Source of the DNA: Pseudomonas asplenii
GTDB taxonomy: Bacteria > Pseudomonadota > Gammaproteobacteria > Pseudomonadales > Pseudomonadaceae
Direction of reading: 5' to 3'
Assembly: GCF_900105475.1 (NCBI RefSeq)
Contig: NZ_LT629777.1
Location: forward strand, 434,001-498,000
DNA: 64,000 bases
In this document: positions 49,463 through 62,287 of the stretch, one piece after another
How the letters are laid out: each line of letters begins with the position of its first letter
Numbering within the stretch: the stretch's first letter is position 1
Notes under the pieces: generated by a model
What the model was told of the DNA's origin: nothing
Databases searched by the model: none
What the model saw: only the letters and a program-made list of their open reading frames with translations
Made by a program: the position numbers and the translations under genes

Positions 49463-50525
49463 GGGCCACCTCCAAGCAGATCTCGACGACGGTGCGGGTG
49501 GCATCGGGTTTGGCCAGGCGGCGTGCGGTGCTCGCCATGGTGTTCAGTCGTTCCGGTTGCATCAAAACCTCTGTCAGGCGTGCCGCCAGGTCGGCGGCGC
49601 CAGTCGTTCTTTGCGGCAGCAGGAAGGCAGCGCCCTCCCCGGCCAAATATTCGGCATTGCGGGTCTGGTGATCGTCGATCGCATGGGGCAAAGGCACCAG
49701 CAACGAGGGCAGACCAGCCGCAGCCAGCTCACTGACGGTCAACGCGCCTGCGCGACAGACCACCAGGTCGGCCCAGCCATAGGCTTGGGCCATGTCCTTG
49801 ATAAACGGCGCCACCTGCGCCTCGACACCCGCAGCCTGGTAGCGCTCGGAGGTCACCTGGTCATGGTTGCGACCGGCCTGATGGAAGACTTCCGGACGGA
49901 ATTCGACCGGCACCTGGGCCAGTGCTTCGGGCAGCAGTTTGTTCAGCGGTTCGGCACCGAGGCTGCCCCCCAGGATCAGCAGGCGGGCCGGGCGCCCTGC
50001 CAGCGCCTGGCGCGGGGTCTCCAGAAACAGCTCGGAGCGCACCGGGTTGCCGGTGGTGCGGCGCTTGCTCGAGGCGCCGAAGGTGTTCGGGAACGCCTCG
50101 CAGACCCGGGCAGCCAGAGGCGCCAGCAGACGGTTCGCGGTACCCGCCACGGCGTTCTGTTCGTGCACGATGACCGGTACACCGCACAGGCGCGCCGCAA
50201 CACCGCCGGGACCGGTGACATAACCACCGAAGCCCAGCACGCAGACCGGTTTCAACTGGCTCATCAGCTTGCGCGCCTGCCAGACCGCCCGCAGCAGCAC
50301 GAACGGCGCCTTGAGCAGCGACAGTTTACTCTTGCCGCGCAGACCCGCGACGTTGATCAGGTGCAACGGCAAGCCGGCATTAGGCACCAGCTCGTTCTCG
50401 ATACCGCGCGGCGTACCCAACCAGTGCACGGTGAAACCCCGCGCCTGGAACTCGCGGGCGCAGGCCAGCGCCGGGAACACGTGGCCGCCGGTGCCGCCAG
50501 CCATGATCAATACGTTAGCGCCCAT
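49455..50525 (-). CDS. murG: Lipid II synthase, N-acetylglucosaminyltransferase MurG
   Basis: A 356-residue peripheral membrane GT28 enzyme that converts lipid I to lipid [17 protein letters not shown] (G loop 1) and [24 protein letters not shown] are diagnostic. ATG 50525 overlaps the ftsW stop. Confidence 0.98.
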
Positions 50526-51729
50526 GGGGAGTGTCCTCCGCAAAGTCGCTTTCATCGAATTCCATCTCTTCGCTGCCCAAATGGGTTCGGCTCTCCCACT
50601 CGATCCGCAATAGCAGGCCGAGACAGGCACAGCAGATCACCAGGGAGCTGCCGCCATAGCTGAGGAACGGCAAGGTCAGACCCTTGGTCGGCAGCAGGCC
50701 GACGTTCACGCCGATATTGATCAGGAACTGACCAATCCACAGGAAAGCCAGGCCGTAGGCCATGTAGGCGGCAAAGAACTGCTTGGCCTTCTCGGCCCAC
50801 AGGCCGATGTACATGGCCCGCACGCTGACGAACACGAACAGCGCGACCGTGCACAGCGAACCGACCGCACCCAGCTCTTCAGCCAGTACGGAGAACACGA
50901 AGTCGGTATGGGCTTCCGGCAGGTAGAACTGCTTCTGCACGCTATTGCCCAGGCCAACGCCCAGCCATTCACCGCGACCGAAGGCGATCAGCGCCTGGGT
51001 CAACTGGTAGCCGGAGCCGAACTGGTCGGCCCAAGGGTCGGTAAAGGTGGTCAGACGCGCCATCCGGTAAGGTTGTGCCTTGATCAGCACCACCACCGCG
51101 ACCACCGCCAGCAACACCATCAGGCCGAAGCGCAACAGACCAACGCCGCCGAGAAACAGCATCGCCGCCGCCGCGCCCATCATCACCACGGTGGCGCCGA
51201 AGTCCGGCTCCATCAGCAACAGGCCAGCCATCGGCAGCAGCACAATGAACGGTTTGAAAAAGCCCATCCAGCTCTCGCGCACTTCCTTCTGGCGTCGCAC
51301 CAGATAACCGGCGAGGTAGATCACCACGAACACCTTGGCGATTTCCGAGGGCTGCACGTTGAAGAAGCTGAAACCGATCCAGCGCATCGAGCCGTTCACC
51401 TCACGGCCGATACCGGGCAGCAACACCATCACCAGCAGACCAAAGGCACACACCAGCATCATGAAACCCATGCGCTGCCAGGTGGCGATCGGCACCATCA
51501 TCGTAGCGATGCAGGCGCCCAGGCCGATCACCAGGTAAATCAGGTGGCGGATCATGTGATACAGCGCGTTGCCCGACTGCACGGCCGCCACTTCGGAGGA
51601 AGCCGAGGTAATCATCACCAGGCCAAGACCCAGCAATGCGAGGCAGCCGGCGAGCATCGGGAAATCGACATCGACACCCCGACCGGTAATGATTGGCGAC
51701 GGATACGGTTTGATAATGTTGAAAATCAT
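50515..51729 (-). CDS. ftsW: Septal peptidoglycan polymerase FtsW
   Basis: A 404-residue SEDS-family membrane protein with about ten helices. The catalytic Asp region lies in AEELGAVGSLC, and NIGVNVGLLPTKGLTLPFLSYGG is typical. It works with FtsI. The start overlaps the murD stop (ATGA). Confidence 0.97.
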   Translation of the reverse strand: MIFNIIKPYPSPIITGRGVDVDFPMLAGCLALLGLGLVMITSASSEVAAVQSGNALYHMIRHLIYLVIGLGACIATMMVPIATWQRMGFMMLVCAFGLLVMVLLPGIGREVNGSMRWIGFSFFNVQPSEIAKVFVVIYLAGYLVRRQKEVRESWMGFFKPFIVLLPMAGLLLMEPDFGATVVMMGAAAAMLFLGGVGLLRFGLMVLLAVVAVVVLIKAQPYRMARLTTFTDPWADQFGSGYQLTQALIAFGRGEWLGVGLGNSVQKQFYLPEAHTDFVFSVLAEELGAVGSLCTVALFVFVSVRAMYIGLWAEKAKQFFAAYMAYGLAFLWIGQFLINIGVNVGLLPTKGLTLPFLSYGGSSLVICCACLGLLLRIEWESRTHLGSEEMEFDESDFAEDTPHGR

Positions 51730-53072
51730 GCCAAGTCCTCCACGGCCTGGGCGAACAGGCGCCCACGCTCTTCGAAGTTCTTGAACATGTCGAGGCTTGC
51801 GCAGGCCGGTGACAGCAGCACCGCATCACCGCTGTGCGCCAGCTCGGCGCTACGCTGTACCGCCTCGTCCAGGGTCTGCACACGAATCAACGGCACCTCG
51901 TCGCCCAACGCCTGGGCCAGCAACTCGGCATCACGCCCCAGCAGGACCACGGCACGGCAGTTGGCCGCCACCGGCGCACGCAGGGCGGAAAAGTCTGCAC
52001 CCTTGCCGTCGCCACCGGCGATCAGCACCAGCTTGCCACCGATATCGGCGCCCAGGCCCTCGATGGCCGCCAGCGCAGCACCGACGTTGGTGGCCTTGGA
52101 GTCGTTGTAGTAGTTCACACCGTGACGTTCGCGCACCCACTGGCAACGATGTTCGAGGCCAGCAAAGGTGCGCAGGCTCGACAACATCGCGTCGAACGGC
52201 AACCCTACGGCGTGGCCGAGCGCCAACGCGGCCAGGGCGTTGGATTGGTTGTGGGCACCACGGATCTTCAGCTCGTGTACCGGCATCAGGTTCTGGAACT
52301 CGAAGCCCAGGTATTTCTCGCCGTTTTCCTCACGTACACCGAAGGTCTTGAAGTCCGGCTTGCCCAGACCGAAGGTCCAGCAAGGCAGGCCTTCGCTCAT
52401 CAGTGGTCGGGACAAGGCGTCCTGGCGGTTGACCACCACCTGTTTCGCCCCACGGAAAATCCGATGCTTGGCCAGGTGATAGGCAGGCAGACCGCTGTAG
52501 CGATCCATGTGGTCTTCGCTGATGTTGAGCACGGTCGCCACCTCAGCATTCAACTGCTCGGTGGTTTCCAGTTGGAAGCTCGACAGTTCGAGCACATACA
52601 GATCGATATCGTCGCCGAGCAGATCCAGCGCCGGGGTACCCAGGTTGCCACCGACCGCCACGCGCTTACCGGCGGCAGCCGCCATCTCGCCCACCAGGGT
52701 GGTGACGGTGCTCTTGGCATTGGAGCCGGTAATGGCAACGATCGGCGCCTTCGCGTTGCGCGCGAACAGCTCGATGTCACCGGACAATTTCACGCCACGG
52801 GCGGCAGCGGCCTGCAACGCCGGAGTCGCCAGGGCCAGCCCGGGGCTCACATACAGTTCATCGGCACGGCAGAGGAAGTCGACATCCAGCTCGCCACAAC
52901 GCACTTCCACCTGCGGATAGTCACGACGCAGCGTGGCCAGCTCCGGTGGATTCTCCCGCGTATCGGCCACCGCAAAGGCAACGCCCCGGTTCGCCAGGAA
53001 GCGAACCAGGGACATGCCGCTCTTGCCGAGGCCGACAACGATGCGGAAGTGGTCAGAAGCGATCAGCGACAC
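51726..53072 (-). CDS. murD: UDP-MurNAc-L-alanine--D-glutamate ligase
   Basis: A 448-residue Mur ligase adding D-Glu, with VVGLGKSGMSLVRFL, the ATP loop AITGSNAKSTVTTL and NDSKATNVGAALAAIEGL. The loop has SNAK in place of the commoner TNGK. Start is GTG 53072, 5 bp after mraY, with GAGG upstream. Confidence 0.97.
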   Translation of the reverse strand: MSLIASDHFRIVVGLGKSGMSLVRFLANRGVAFAVADTRENPPELATLRRDYPQVEVRCGELDVDFLCRADELYVSPGLALATPALQAAAARGVKLSGDIELFARNAKAPIVAITGSNAKSTVTTLVGEMAAAAGKRVAVGGNLGTPALDLLGDDIDLYVLELSSFQLETTEQLNAEVATVLNISEDHMDRYSGLPAYHLAKHRIFRGAKQVVVNRQDALSRPLMSEGLPCWTFGLGKPDFKTFGVREENGEKYLGFEFQNLMPVHELKIRGAHNQSNALAALALGHAVGLPFDAMLSSLRTFAGLEHRCQWVRERHGVNYYNDSKATNVGAALAAIEGLGADIGGKLVLIAGGDGKGADFSALRAPVAANCRAVVLLGRDAELLAQALGDEVPLIRVQTLDEAVQRSAELAHSGDAVLLSPACASLDMFKNFEERGRLFAQAVEDLA

Positions 53073-53077
53073 AGGTT

Positions 53078-54160
53078 CTACCTCAGCTTCAGGGTGGCAA
53101 GGCCGATCAGCACCAGAATCACGGTGATGATCCAGAAACGGACGATCACACGCGGCTCGGGCCAGCCCTTGAGTTCAAAGTGGTGGTGAATCGGTGCCAT
53201 GCGGAACACACGGCGCCCGGTCATCTTGAAAGAGGCGACCTGGATGACCACCGAGAGGGTCTCCATGACGAATACGCCGCCCATGATGAACAGGACGATT
53301 TCCTGACGAACGATCACTGCGATGGTGCCCAGGGCCGCGCCCAGTGCCAGGGCACCGACGTCGCCCATGAAGACCTGGGCCGGATAGGTGTTGAACCAGA
53401 GGAAGCCCAGGCCAGCACCGATCAGCGCGCCGCAGAACACGATCAACTCACCCGCGCCCGGTACGTAGGGGATCAGCAGGTATTCGGCAAATTTCACGTT
53501 ACCCGACAGGTAGCAGAAAATCCCCAGCGCGCCGCCGACCATGACCGTCGGCATGATCGCCAGGCCGTCGAGACCATCGGTCAGGTTGACCGCGTTGCTC
53601 GAACCGACGATCACGAAGTAGGTCAGGATCACGAAGCCCACGCCCAGGGGAATGCTGACATCCTTGAGCATCGGCACGATCAGGGTGGTTTCCACCGGCG
53701 TCTGTGCGGTCATGAACAGGAAAACCGCCGCGCCCAAACCGAACACCGACTGCCAGAAATACTTCCAGCGGCTCGGCAGGCCACGAGAGTTCTTCTCGAT
53801 CACCTTGCGATAGTCGTCGACCCAGCCAATGGCACCAAACAGCAGGGTGACCAGCAGGACCACCCAGACATAGCGGTTATGCAGGTCTGCCCACAGCAGG
53901 GTGCTGATGCCAATAGAGGACAGGATCAATACCCCGCCCATGGTAGGAGTGCCTGACTTGGAGAGTTGATTCTTTGGACCATCGTCGCGAATCGGCTGGC
54001 CAATCTGCCGTGTTTGAAGGGTGCGAATCATCCACGGCCCCAGGAACAGCGACAGAGACAACGCGGTCAGCACCCCAAGAATCCCGCGCAGGGTCAGGTA
54101 CTGGAAGACCGCGAAGCCTTTGTAGAACTGTTGCAGATACTCCGCTAGCAGCAGCAGCAT
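53078..54160 (-). CDS. mraY: Phospho-N-acetylmuramoyl-pentapeptide transferase
   Basis: A 360-residue ten-helix membrane enzyme that makes lipid [26 protein letters not shown] (catalytic Asp) and [16 protein letters not shown] are all present. The ATG shares one base with the murF stop (TAATG). Confidence 0.99.
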   Translation of the reverse strand: MLLLLAEYLQQFYKGFAVFQYLTLRGILGVLTALSLSLFLGPWMIRTLQTRQIGQPIRDDGPKNQLSKSGTPTMGGVLILSSIGISTLLWADLHNRYVWVVLLVTLLFGAIGWVDDYRKVIEKNSRGLPSRWKYFWQSVFGLGAAVFLFMTAQTPVETTLIVPMLKDVSIPLGVGFVILTYFVIVGSSNAVNLTDGLDGLAIMPTVMVGGALGIFCYLSGNVKFAEYLLIPYVPGAGELIVFCGALIGAGLGFLWFNTYPAQVFMGDVGALALGAALGTIAVIVRQEIVLFIMGGVFVMETLSVVIQVASFKMTGRRVFRMAPIHHHFELKGWPEPRVIVRFWIITVILVLIGLATLKLR

Positions 54161-55539
54161 TAATGCGTCTCTCCCTTAACATGCGGCGCAGGCCCGCACA
54201 AAGCCGCCACGATGTTTTCCATCGCCGCGCTACGCGAACCCTTGATCAAAATGGTGGTGTTGGTGTCTTGCTCGGCGCCAAGCGCCTCGATCAGATCAGC
54301 CTGGCTGGCGAAATGACGAGCGTGCTGACCAAATGCGTCGACGGCGTGGACCATCATCGGTCCCACCGCATACAGCGCGGAAACCTTGCCTGAGGCGTAA
54401 GCCCCTACTTCACGATGACCCTGCTCCGCCCACTCGCCCAGCTCGCCGATATCTCCGAGCACCAGAACGGTGCGACCGGAAAAGTCGGCGAGTATATCAA
54501 CAGCGGCACATATTGAGGTGGGGTTCGCATTGTAGGTGTCGTCGATCACGCGAATACCGTTGGTTGCCAGTTGCGCGACTGTCCGGCCCTTGACCGGCTG
54601 GACCGCTTCCAGCCCGGCAGCGATGCCCGGCAGCGACACGCCCAGCGCATGAGCCGCCGCAGCGGCGGCCAGGGCATTGGCGACGTTGTGAGCACCCAGC
54701 AGGTTCAATTGAACCGGCACCGACCCTTCCGGGCTGTGCAGTTCGAAGCGCGGACAGCCGCGCGGATCACGGGAAATCGCGCTGGCGTGGAAGTTGGCGT
54801 TGTCGTTGTCCCGAGCAAAGGTCAGCACCTTGCGCATGCCGGCCCGGGCTTTCCAGATCGGGAAGGCCTTGTCGTCCAGATTGAGCACTGCGGTGCCATC
54901 GGCCTGCAGCCCTTCGATGATCTCGCCCTTGGCCTCGACAATTTTCTCCGGGCCACCGAACTCGCCGACATGGGCGGTTCCGGCGTTATTCAGTATCGCC
55001 ACATGGGGCCTGGTCATGGCGACGGTATAGGCGATCTCGCCAATACGCGAAGCCCCCAGCTCGATAACCGCCGCACTGTGCTCCGGTGCCAGCTCGAGCA
55101 AGGTCAGCGGCGCGCCCAGATCGTTGTTCAGGTTGCCCCGGGTCGCCAGGACCAGGCCACGGGTACGCAGGATGCTCGCCAGCATCTCCTTGACCGTGGT
55201 CTTGCCGCTGGAGCCGGTAATCGCCGCCACCGGCTGATTGAAAAGGGCGCGATTCAATGCGCCCAATTGGCCCAGGGCCAGACGGGTATCGCGCACCACC
55301 AGTTGCGGCAGCGGGCTCTCGGGAACTTCGCGTTCAACCAATGCGGCAACGGCACCTTTGGCCGCCACGTCGTCCAGATAATCATGACCATCGAAACGCG
55401 GCCCCGTCAGGGCGACGAACAACTGGCCCGGCTGAATCGACCGACTGTCGATGCTCACCCCGGAAAAACTGGCATCGGCCGCACTCAGGCGACCGGACAG
55501 GGCATTGGCAACCGCGCTCAACTTCATTGCTTCAAGCAT
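54160..55539 (-). CDS. murF: UDP-MurNAc-tripeptide--D-alanyl-D-alanine ligase
   Basis: A 459-residue Mur ligase joining D-Ala-D-Ala to the tripeptide. The ATP loop [15 protein letters not shown] and [13 protein letters not shown] are diagnostic. Start ATG 55539 (MLEAMKLS) overlaps the murE end by 8 bp; ATG 55527 is an alternative. Confidence 0.97.
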   Translation of the reverse strand: MLEAMKLSAVANALSGRLSAADASFSGVSIDSRSIQPGQLFVALTGPRFDGHDYLDDVAAKGAVAALVEREVPESPLPQLVVRDTRLALGQLGALNRALFNQPVAAITGSSGKTTVKEMLASILRTRGLVLATRGNLNNDLGAPLTLLELAPEHSAAVIELGASRIGEIAYTVAMTRPHVAILNNAGTAHVGEFGGPEKIVEAKGEIIEGLQADGTAVLNLDDKAFPIWKARAGMRKVLTFARDNDNANFHASAISRDPRGCPRFELHSPEGSVPVQLNLLGAHNVANALAAAAAAHALGVSLPGIAAGLEAVQPVKGRTVAQLATNGIRVIDDTYNANPTSICAAVDILADFSGRTVLVLGDIGELGEWAEQGHREVGAYASGKVSALYAVGPMMVHAVDAFGQHARHFASQADLIEALGAEQDTNTTILIKGSRSAAMENIVAALCGPAPHVKGETH

Positions 55540-56994
55540 TGGCGGCCTCCCAGGCATCCAGAGCCTTTGTAGCCTCGACCAAGTCGGAGAAAGCATGGCG
55601 CTCGCCATTGATTTCCTGGTAATCCTCATGGCCCTTGCCGGCCAGGACGAGCACGTCGTCGACACGGGCAGCAGCGATCAGTTCGGCAATCGCCACGCCA
55701 CGGCCGGACACGAAACGCACGGCATCGGGGGTGCTGAAACCGGGGCGGATGTCATCGAAAATCTGCTGAGGATCTTCGGTACGCGGGTTGTCGTCGGTCA
55801 CCAGCACACTGTCAGCCAGGCGCTCGGCCAGCTCTGCCATCAGCGGACGCTTGCCGCGATCGCGGTCGCCGCCACAGCCGAACAGGCAATGCAGTTGTCC
55901 CTTGGCGTGCGGGCGCAAGGCCATCAGCACTTGTTCCAAAGCATCCGGGGTGTGGGCGTAATCGACCACCACCAGCGGTCGCGTACCACCGCCCAGGCGC
56001 TGCATCCGGCCGGCTGGGCCTTCCAACTGCGGCAAGACCCGGAGAATTTCATCCAGCGCGTAATCCAGCCCCAGCAAGGCGCCGACTGCTGCCAGTACAT
56101 TACTCAGGTTGAACCGGCCGAGCAGCGTGCTGCGCAGATGGTGTTCACCATGCGGAGTCACCAGAGTGGCGCGTACGCCTTCATCGCTGAACTGGGCGTC
56201 TCGGCAATACAGATACGCGGCGCTGTCCTGCAGGCTGTAGGTAATCAGCCGCGATTCAGCCTCGCGAGCGGCCAGTTGCCGGCCGAAGTCGTCGTCGAGG
56301 TTGATCACCCGGCAACGCAGGTTGGCCCAGTCGAACAGCTTGGCCTTCGCCGCACCATAGGCTTGCATGGTGCCGTGATAATCGAGGTGGTCGCGTGAGA
56401 GGTTGGTCAGCACAGCCACGTCGAACGCCAACGCGCTGACCCGACCCTGATCCAGGCCATGGGAGGAAACCTCCATCGCCACCGCCTTGGCACCGGCGTT
56501 TTTCAGGTCCGCCAGGGTCGCCTGCACGGCAATCGGGTCGGGCGTGGTGAGCATGCCGCTGTTGAGCGCGCCATGAAAACCACTGCCCAGCGTCCCGAGA
56601 ATGCCGCAATGCTGGCCGAGCAGGTCGAGGGCCTGGGCTACCAACTGACTGACACTGGTCTTGCCATTGGTGCCGGTGACCCCCACCAGGTTCAACTGCC
56701 GGCTCGGTTCGCCATAGAATCGCCCGGCGATTTCCGACAACTGTGCCGTCAGCCCCTTGACCGGAATCAGCGGCACATCAGTGATCGGCAGTACGGTAGC
56801 GCCATCAGCCTCATAGGCGACCGCCGCCGCCCCGCGCTGCAGCGCATCGGCGATGTGCTCACGGCCATCGACCTTGCCACCCGGTACCGCCAGGAACAGA
56901 TCACCGGCACGCACCTTGCGGCTGTCGAGCGCCAGCTCGCGAATCAGCAGTTCGCGGCCTGCGTGGGGGAATATCTTGTTCAGACTCAAGGACA

Positions 56995-56995
<1 letters not shown>
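55532..56995 (-). CDS. murE: UDP-MurNAc-dipeptide--meso-diaminopimelate ligase
   Basis: A 487-residue Mur ligase with the ATP loop GVTGTNGKTSVSQL and the DNPR motif in LVTDDNPRTEDP, which specifies meso-diaminopimelate over lysine. The ATG shares one base with the ftsI stop. Confidence 0.98.
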
Positions 56996-59020
<2,025 letters not shown>

Positions 59021-59024
<4 letters not shown>

Positions 59025-59968
59025 CGCAACTTCTCCGCGATGCGCATGACTGCGCTGCGTGCACGCGGGTTGGCCTTGAGTTCGGCCTCTGAAGCGAAAC
59101 GGGCCTTGCCGTGCACCTTGATGCGCGGCTCGAACGCCTGATGACGCACCGGCAGGTTACGCGGCAGGTTGTCTGCCTCGCCCTTGACCAGGCGCCGCAT
59201 GAACAGTTTGACAATGCGGTCTTCCAGCGAATGGAAGCTGATCACCACCAGCCGACCGCCGACTTCCAGAGCGTCCAGCGCGGCATCGAGGCCAGCCTCG
59301 AGATCGCCCAGCTCATTGTTGACGTGGATACGCAGCCCCTGGAAGGCCCGGGTTGCCGGGTTCTTGCCCTTTTCCCAGGCCGGGTTGGCGACCTTCAGCA
59401 CTTCGGCCAGGTCGGCCGTGCGCTCGAAAGGCTTGATTTCACGGCGCTCGACCACGGCACGGGCCATGCGTCCGGAGAACCGCTCCTCGCCATATTCCTT
59501 GAAGACGCGGGCGATTTCCTCAGCCGGCGCGGAGGCGATGAACTCGGCGGCACTGATACCCCGCGAAGGGTCCATGCGCATGTCCAGCGGCCCGTCATTC
59601 ATGAAGCTGAAGCCACGTTCCGGATCATCCAACTGCGGCGAAGACACGCCCAGGTCAAGCAGGATGCCATTGACCTTGCCGGCCATCTGCCGCTCGGCGA
59701 CCTCCGCCGCCAGCTCGGCAAAGCTGCGCTGCACAATGACAAAGCGGCCGTCTTCGGCCGCTAGCGCTTGCCCGGTGGCAATCGCCTGTGGATCCTTGTC
59801 GAAGCCGAGAAGTCGCCCCTCTGGCCCGAGCTTGCTGAGAATCAGGCGGCTATGCCCGCCGCGACCGAAGGTGCCATCCAGATAGCAGCCATCAGGACGT
59901 ACGGCGAGAGCCTCGACGGCTTCGTCAAGCAGTACGGTGATGTGGTTAAAGCCGCTATCAATAGTCAC
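59021..59968 (-). CDS. rsmH: 16S rRNA m4C1402 methyltransferase
   Basis: 315 residues with [11 protein letters not shown], the SAM-binding [34 protein letters not shown] and [13 protein letters not shown]. Start is GTG 59968, overlapping the mraZ stop (GTGA). Together with RsmI, encoded 1.2 kb away, it modifies the same nucleotide, C1402. Confidence 0.98.
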
Positions 59969-60420
59969 AGGATCAGATCACGCAGTTCATCAGGCATCGC
60001 GCCCGGTTGTTTAATGGCCACCAGGTCCGCTGCAGCAACAGCATTCCAGGCGTCCTCGTCCCACAGTTGAAACTTGTTCAGTTGGCCCACCAGCATCGCG
60101 CGCTTGTCCAGCTTCGCGTACTCGCGCAGGCGCGGCGGCACCAGGAAACGGCCGCTGCCATCGAGTTCGAGATCGACGGCATTACCAATCAGCAAACGTT
60201 GCAGACGACGGTTCTCTTCCCGCAGCGACGGCAACGCACGCAACTTGGTTTCAATCAGCTCCCACTCGTCGAGCGGATACACACACAGGCAAGGGTCAAC
60301 GGCATCGATGGTGACAATCAGTTGGCCGGAACTACGCGAATCGAGCTCGTCACGGTACCGGCTCGGCATAGCGAGACGACCCTTGGCATCGAGACTGATA
60401 GCGTTTGCTCCACGAAACAC
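59965..60420 (-). CDS. mraZ: Transcriptional regulator MraZ
   Basis: 151 residues with two AbrB-like repeats ([17 protein letters not shown] and [19 protein letters not shown]). In E. coli it represses the dcw operon through TGGG-type direct repeats, and such repeats lie just upstream here. Start is GTG 60420 after GGAG. Confidence 0.97.
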   Translation of the reverse strand: MFRGANAISLDAKGRLAMPSRYRDELDSRSSGQLIVTIDAVDPCLCVYPLDEWELIETKLRALPSLREENRRLQRLLIGNAVDLELDGSGRFLVPPRLREYAKLDKRAMLVGQLNKFQLWDEDAWNAVAAADLVAIKQPGAMPDELRDLIL

Positions 60421-60461
60421 AGATGCGTTTCTCCAAATATTAGCGTTTTATGTCCCTGAAA

Positions 60462-60486
60462 CCCACTTCATGCCACTTTCCTCCAC
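60462..60486 (-). promoter_or_regulatory. MraZ operator: three direct repeats
   Basis: On the minus strand GTGGA, GTGGC and GTGGG occur at exact 10-bp intervals (60482-60486, 60472-60476, 60462-60466), just downstream of the promoter -10. This is the arrangement bound by MraZ rings. Confidence 0.75.
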
Positions 60487-60494
60487 TTGCGCAC

Positions 60495-60524
60495 ACTATA
60501 GGAATGCGGCCACCACACCGTCAA
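60495..60524 (-). promoter_or_regulatory. Sigma70 promoter of the dcw cluster (Pmra)
   Basis: Minus strand: -35 TTGACG (60524-60519), 18-bp spacer, -10 TATAGT (60500-60495). It is about 75 bp upstream of the mraZ start and is the only strong promoter seen before the cluster. Confidence 0.75.
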
Positions 60525-60727
60525 GGCACGGTCTTAAGGAAAACCCTTACAGAACGGAGATTTAGGAGCATAAAAGGAGAATTTGCGAGAATTGGCAGAG
60601 GCTTTTTCCAGACAAACTCAAGAAGCCTCAGAAGGTTGAGGCCAGAAGTTAAAGTGTTTTGTTAAGAGTAAGATTTTTTCGGTATTACAAATGTGCTTCT
60701 GCCAGCGATTGCGAGCAGAGAAGGAAG
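60525..60727. other. Non-coding gap between dcw promoter and rnpB
   Basis: AT-rich DNA with no gene seen. An imperfect inverted repeat (CTTCTGC near 60693 and GCAGAGAAG near 60716) lies just after the rnpB 3' end and may help terminate it. Confidence 0.4.
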
Positions 60728-61090
60728 GAGGTGGAGAGTCGATCTGTAAGCCGGGTTCTGTCGAGGACAGTCATTCCTCTACGATGGCCATCACTGGACA
60801 TCTTTAGCAACCTACCCGGTTCCAGCGCGGGCCACGCCTTGGAACCCTATTTGGTCTTGCTCCGAGTGGGGTTTACCTAGCCACGAACTGTTGCCAGACG
60901 TGCGGTGCGCTCTTACCGCACCTTTTCACCCTTACCGGCACCGAAGTGCTTAGGCGGTTATTTTCTGTGGCACTTTCCGTAGGCTCACGCCTCCCAGGCA
61001 TTACCTGGCACTCCGCCCTATGGAGCCCGGACTTTCCTCCCCCCTCTAATTTTCATAGAGGGCAGCGACTGTCCAATCGACTCTCCACCG
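60728..61090 (-). ncRNA. rnpB: RNase P RNA (M1 RNA)
   Basis: The minus strand begins GGTGGAGAGTCGATTGGACA, contains the conserved GAGGAAAGTCCGGGCTCC segment and ends near GACAGAACCCGGCTTAC, then ATCGACTCTCCACC, which pairs with the 5' end to close helix P1. Length is about 363 nt, normal for type A RNase P RNA. It matures tRNA 5' ends with RnpA. End positions are accurate to a few nucleotides. Confidence 0.95.
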
Positions 61091-61217
61091 CAAAGGTTAC
61101 CGACACATGGCCTCAAGGACAAGCTTTAAAGCCGCCCGCGACCCGAGATACCGGGACAACACAGACCGCCAAAGAGCAATCCGACATCCATCACAGAACG
61201 GTCTCACTCAAAAAATG

Positions 61218-62090
61218 TCAGTCGCTTTTCTGCTTATCCAAGGCCGCCTGGTACAGCAGGTTCTTGCGCACCCCAGTGATTTCAGCAGCGAGAGCCGCTG
61301 CGCGCTTGAGCGGCATTTCCTTGAGCAGCAGATCGAGCACACGCATGGCCTCGGCGCCCACCGCCTCGTCGCTTTGCGGAGCAGTCCAGCCAGCGACCAG
61401 CACGACGCACTCGCCACGCTGCTGGTTGCTGTCGGTTTCGACGAAGTTGCGCAGTTCGGCCAGCGGCAAACCCTTGAGCGTCTCGAAGGTCTTGGTCAGC
61501 TCACGGGCCAGCAATGCCGGGCGCTCACCGCCGAACACCGCCTCCATATCCTGCAGGCACTCGAGGATTCGATGGGGCGCTTCATAGAAGATCAGTGTCC
61601 GCGGCTCCTCACGCAACAGCTCAAGGCGCGAACGACGCCCCACGGCCTTGGCCGGCAGGAACCCTTCGAAAATGAACCGATCGGAAGGCAGGCCGGCCGC
61701 CGACAGCGCCGCGATCAGCGCACAGGCCCCCGGAACCGGCACCACCTTGATACCCGCGGCTCGCGCCTGGCGCACCAAGTGATAACCAGGATCGGAAATC
61801 AGCGGTGTGCCAGCATCAGAGATGAGGGCGACATCCTCGCCCGCCAGCAGTTTGGCGATAAACCGACTGCCTTCGTCACGCTCGTTATGCTCATGGCAGG
61901 CCGCCAGTGGCGTGGTGATACCGAAGTGCTGCAAAAGCCGCAACGAATGCCGGGTATCCTCTGCCGCGATCAACGCCACGTCGCGCAACACCTTCATCGC
62001 CCGCGCACTGATGTCATCCAGGTTGCCGATGGGCGTCGCCACCACATAAAGCGAGCCCATCGCGGAATTCAAAGCACCTGGAGCAGTCAA
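61218..62090 (-). CDS. rsmI: 16S rRNA 2'-O-methyltransferase (C1402)
   Basis: About 290 residues of the tetrapyrrole-methylase fold: SLYVVATPIGNLDDISARA, AAEDTRHSLRLLQHFGI, ALISDAGTPLISDPG and PGACALIAALSAAGLP. Start TTG 62090 (giving TAPGALNSAMGSLYVV) is preferred because GAGG lies 8 nt upstream; ATG 62060 would begin directly at the domain and has no such site. It is divergent from lpoA. Confidence 0.95.
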   Translation of the reverse strand: MTAPGALNSAMGSLYVVATPIGNLDDISARAMKVLRDVALIAAEDTRHSLRLLQHFGITTPLAACHEHNERDEGSRFIAKLLAGEDVALISDAGTPLISDPGYHLVRQARAAGIKVVPVPGACALIAALSAAGLPSDRFIFEGFLPAKAVGRRSRLELLREEPRTLIFYEAPHRILECLQDMEAVFGGERPALLARELTKTFETLKGLPLAELRNFVETDSNQQRGECVVLVAGWTAPQSDEAVGAEAMRVLDLLLKEMPLKRAAALAAEITGVRKNLLYQAALDKQKSD

Positions 62091-62287
62091 AGCGCACACC
62101 TCAAGAAGAACGAAAAACCCATTGTAGCGCGTAGAAGCCCTGCCGATACGCTCCACAAGGGCCCGGTAGAGCCCGCTGACACGCTTTGTACGACCTAAAT
62201 TAACGGTTTCACGCCAGCAACATCGCGCCCCGGCCAGTGCTTGGGTACAATTCCACGCTAATTTGATCGAGTATCAGGAACACTTAC

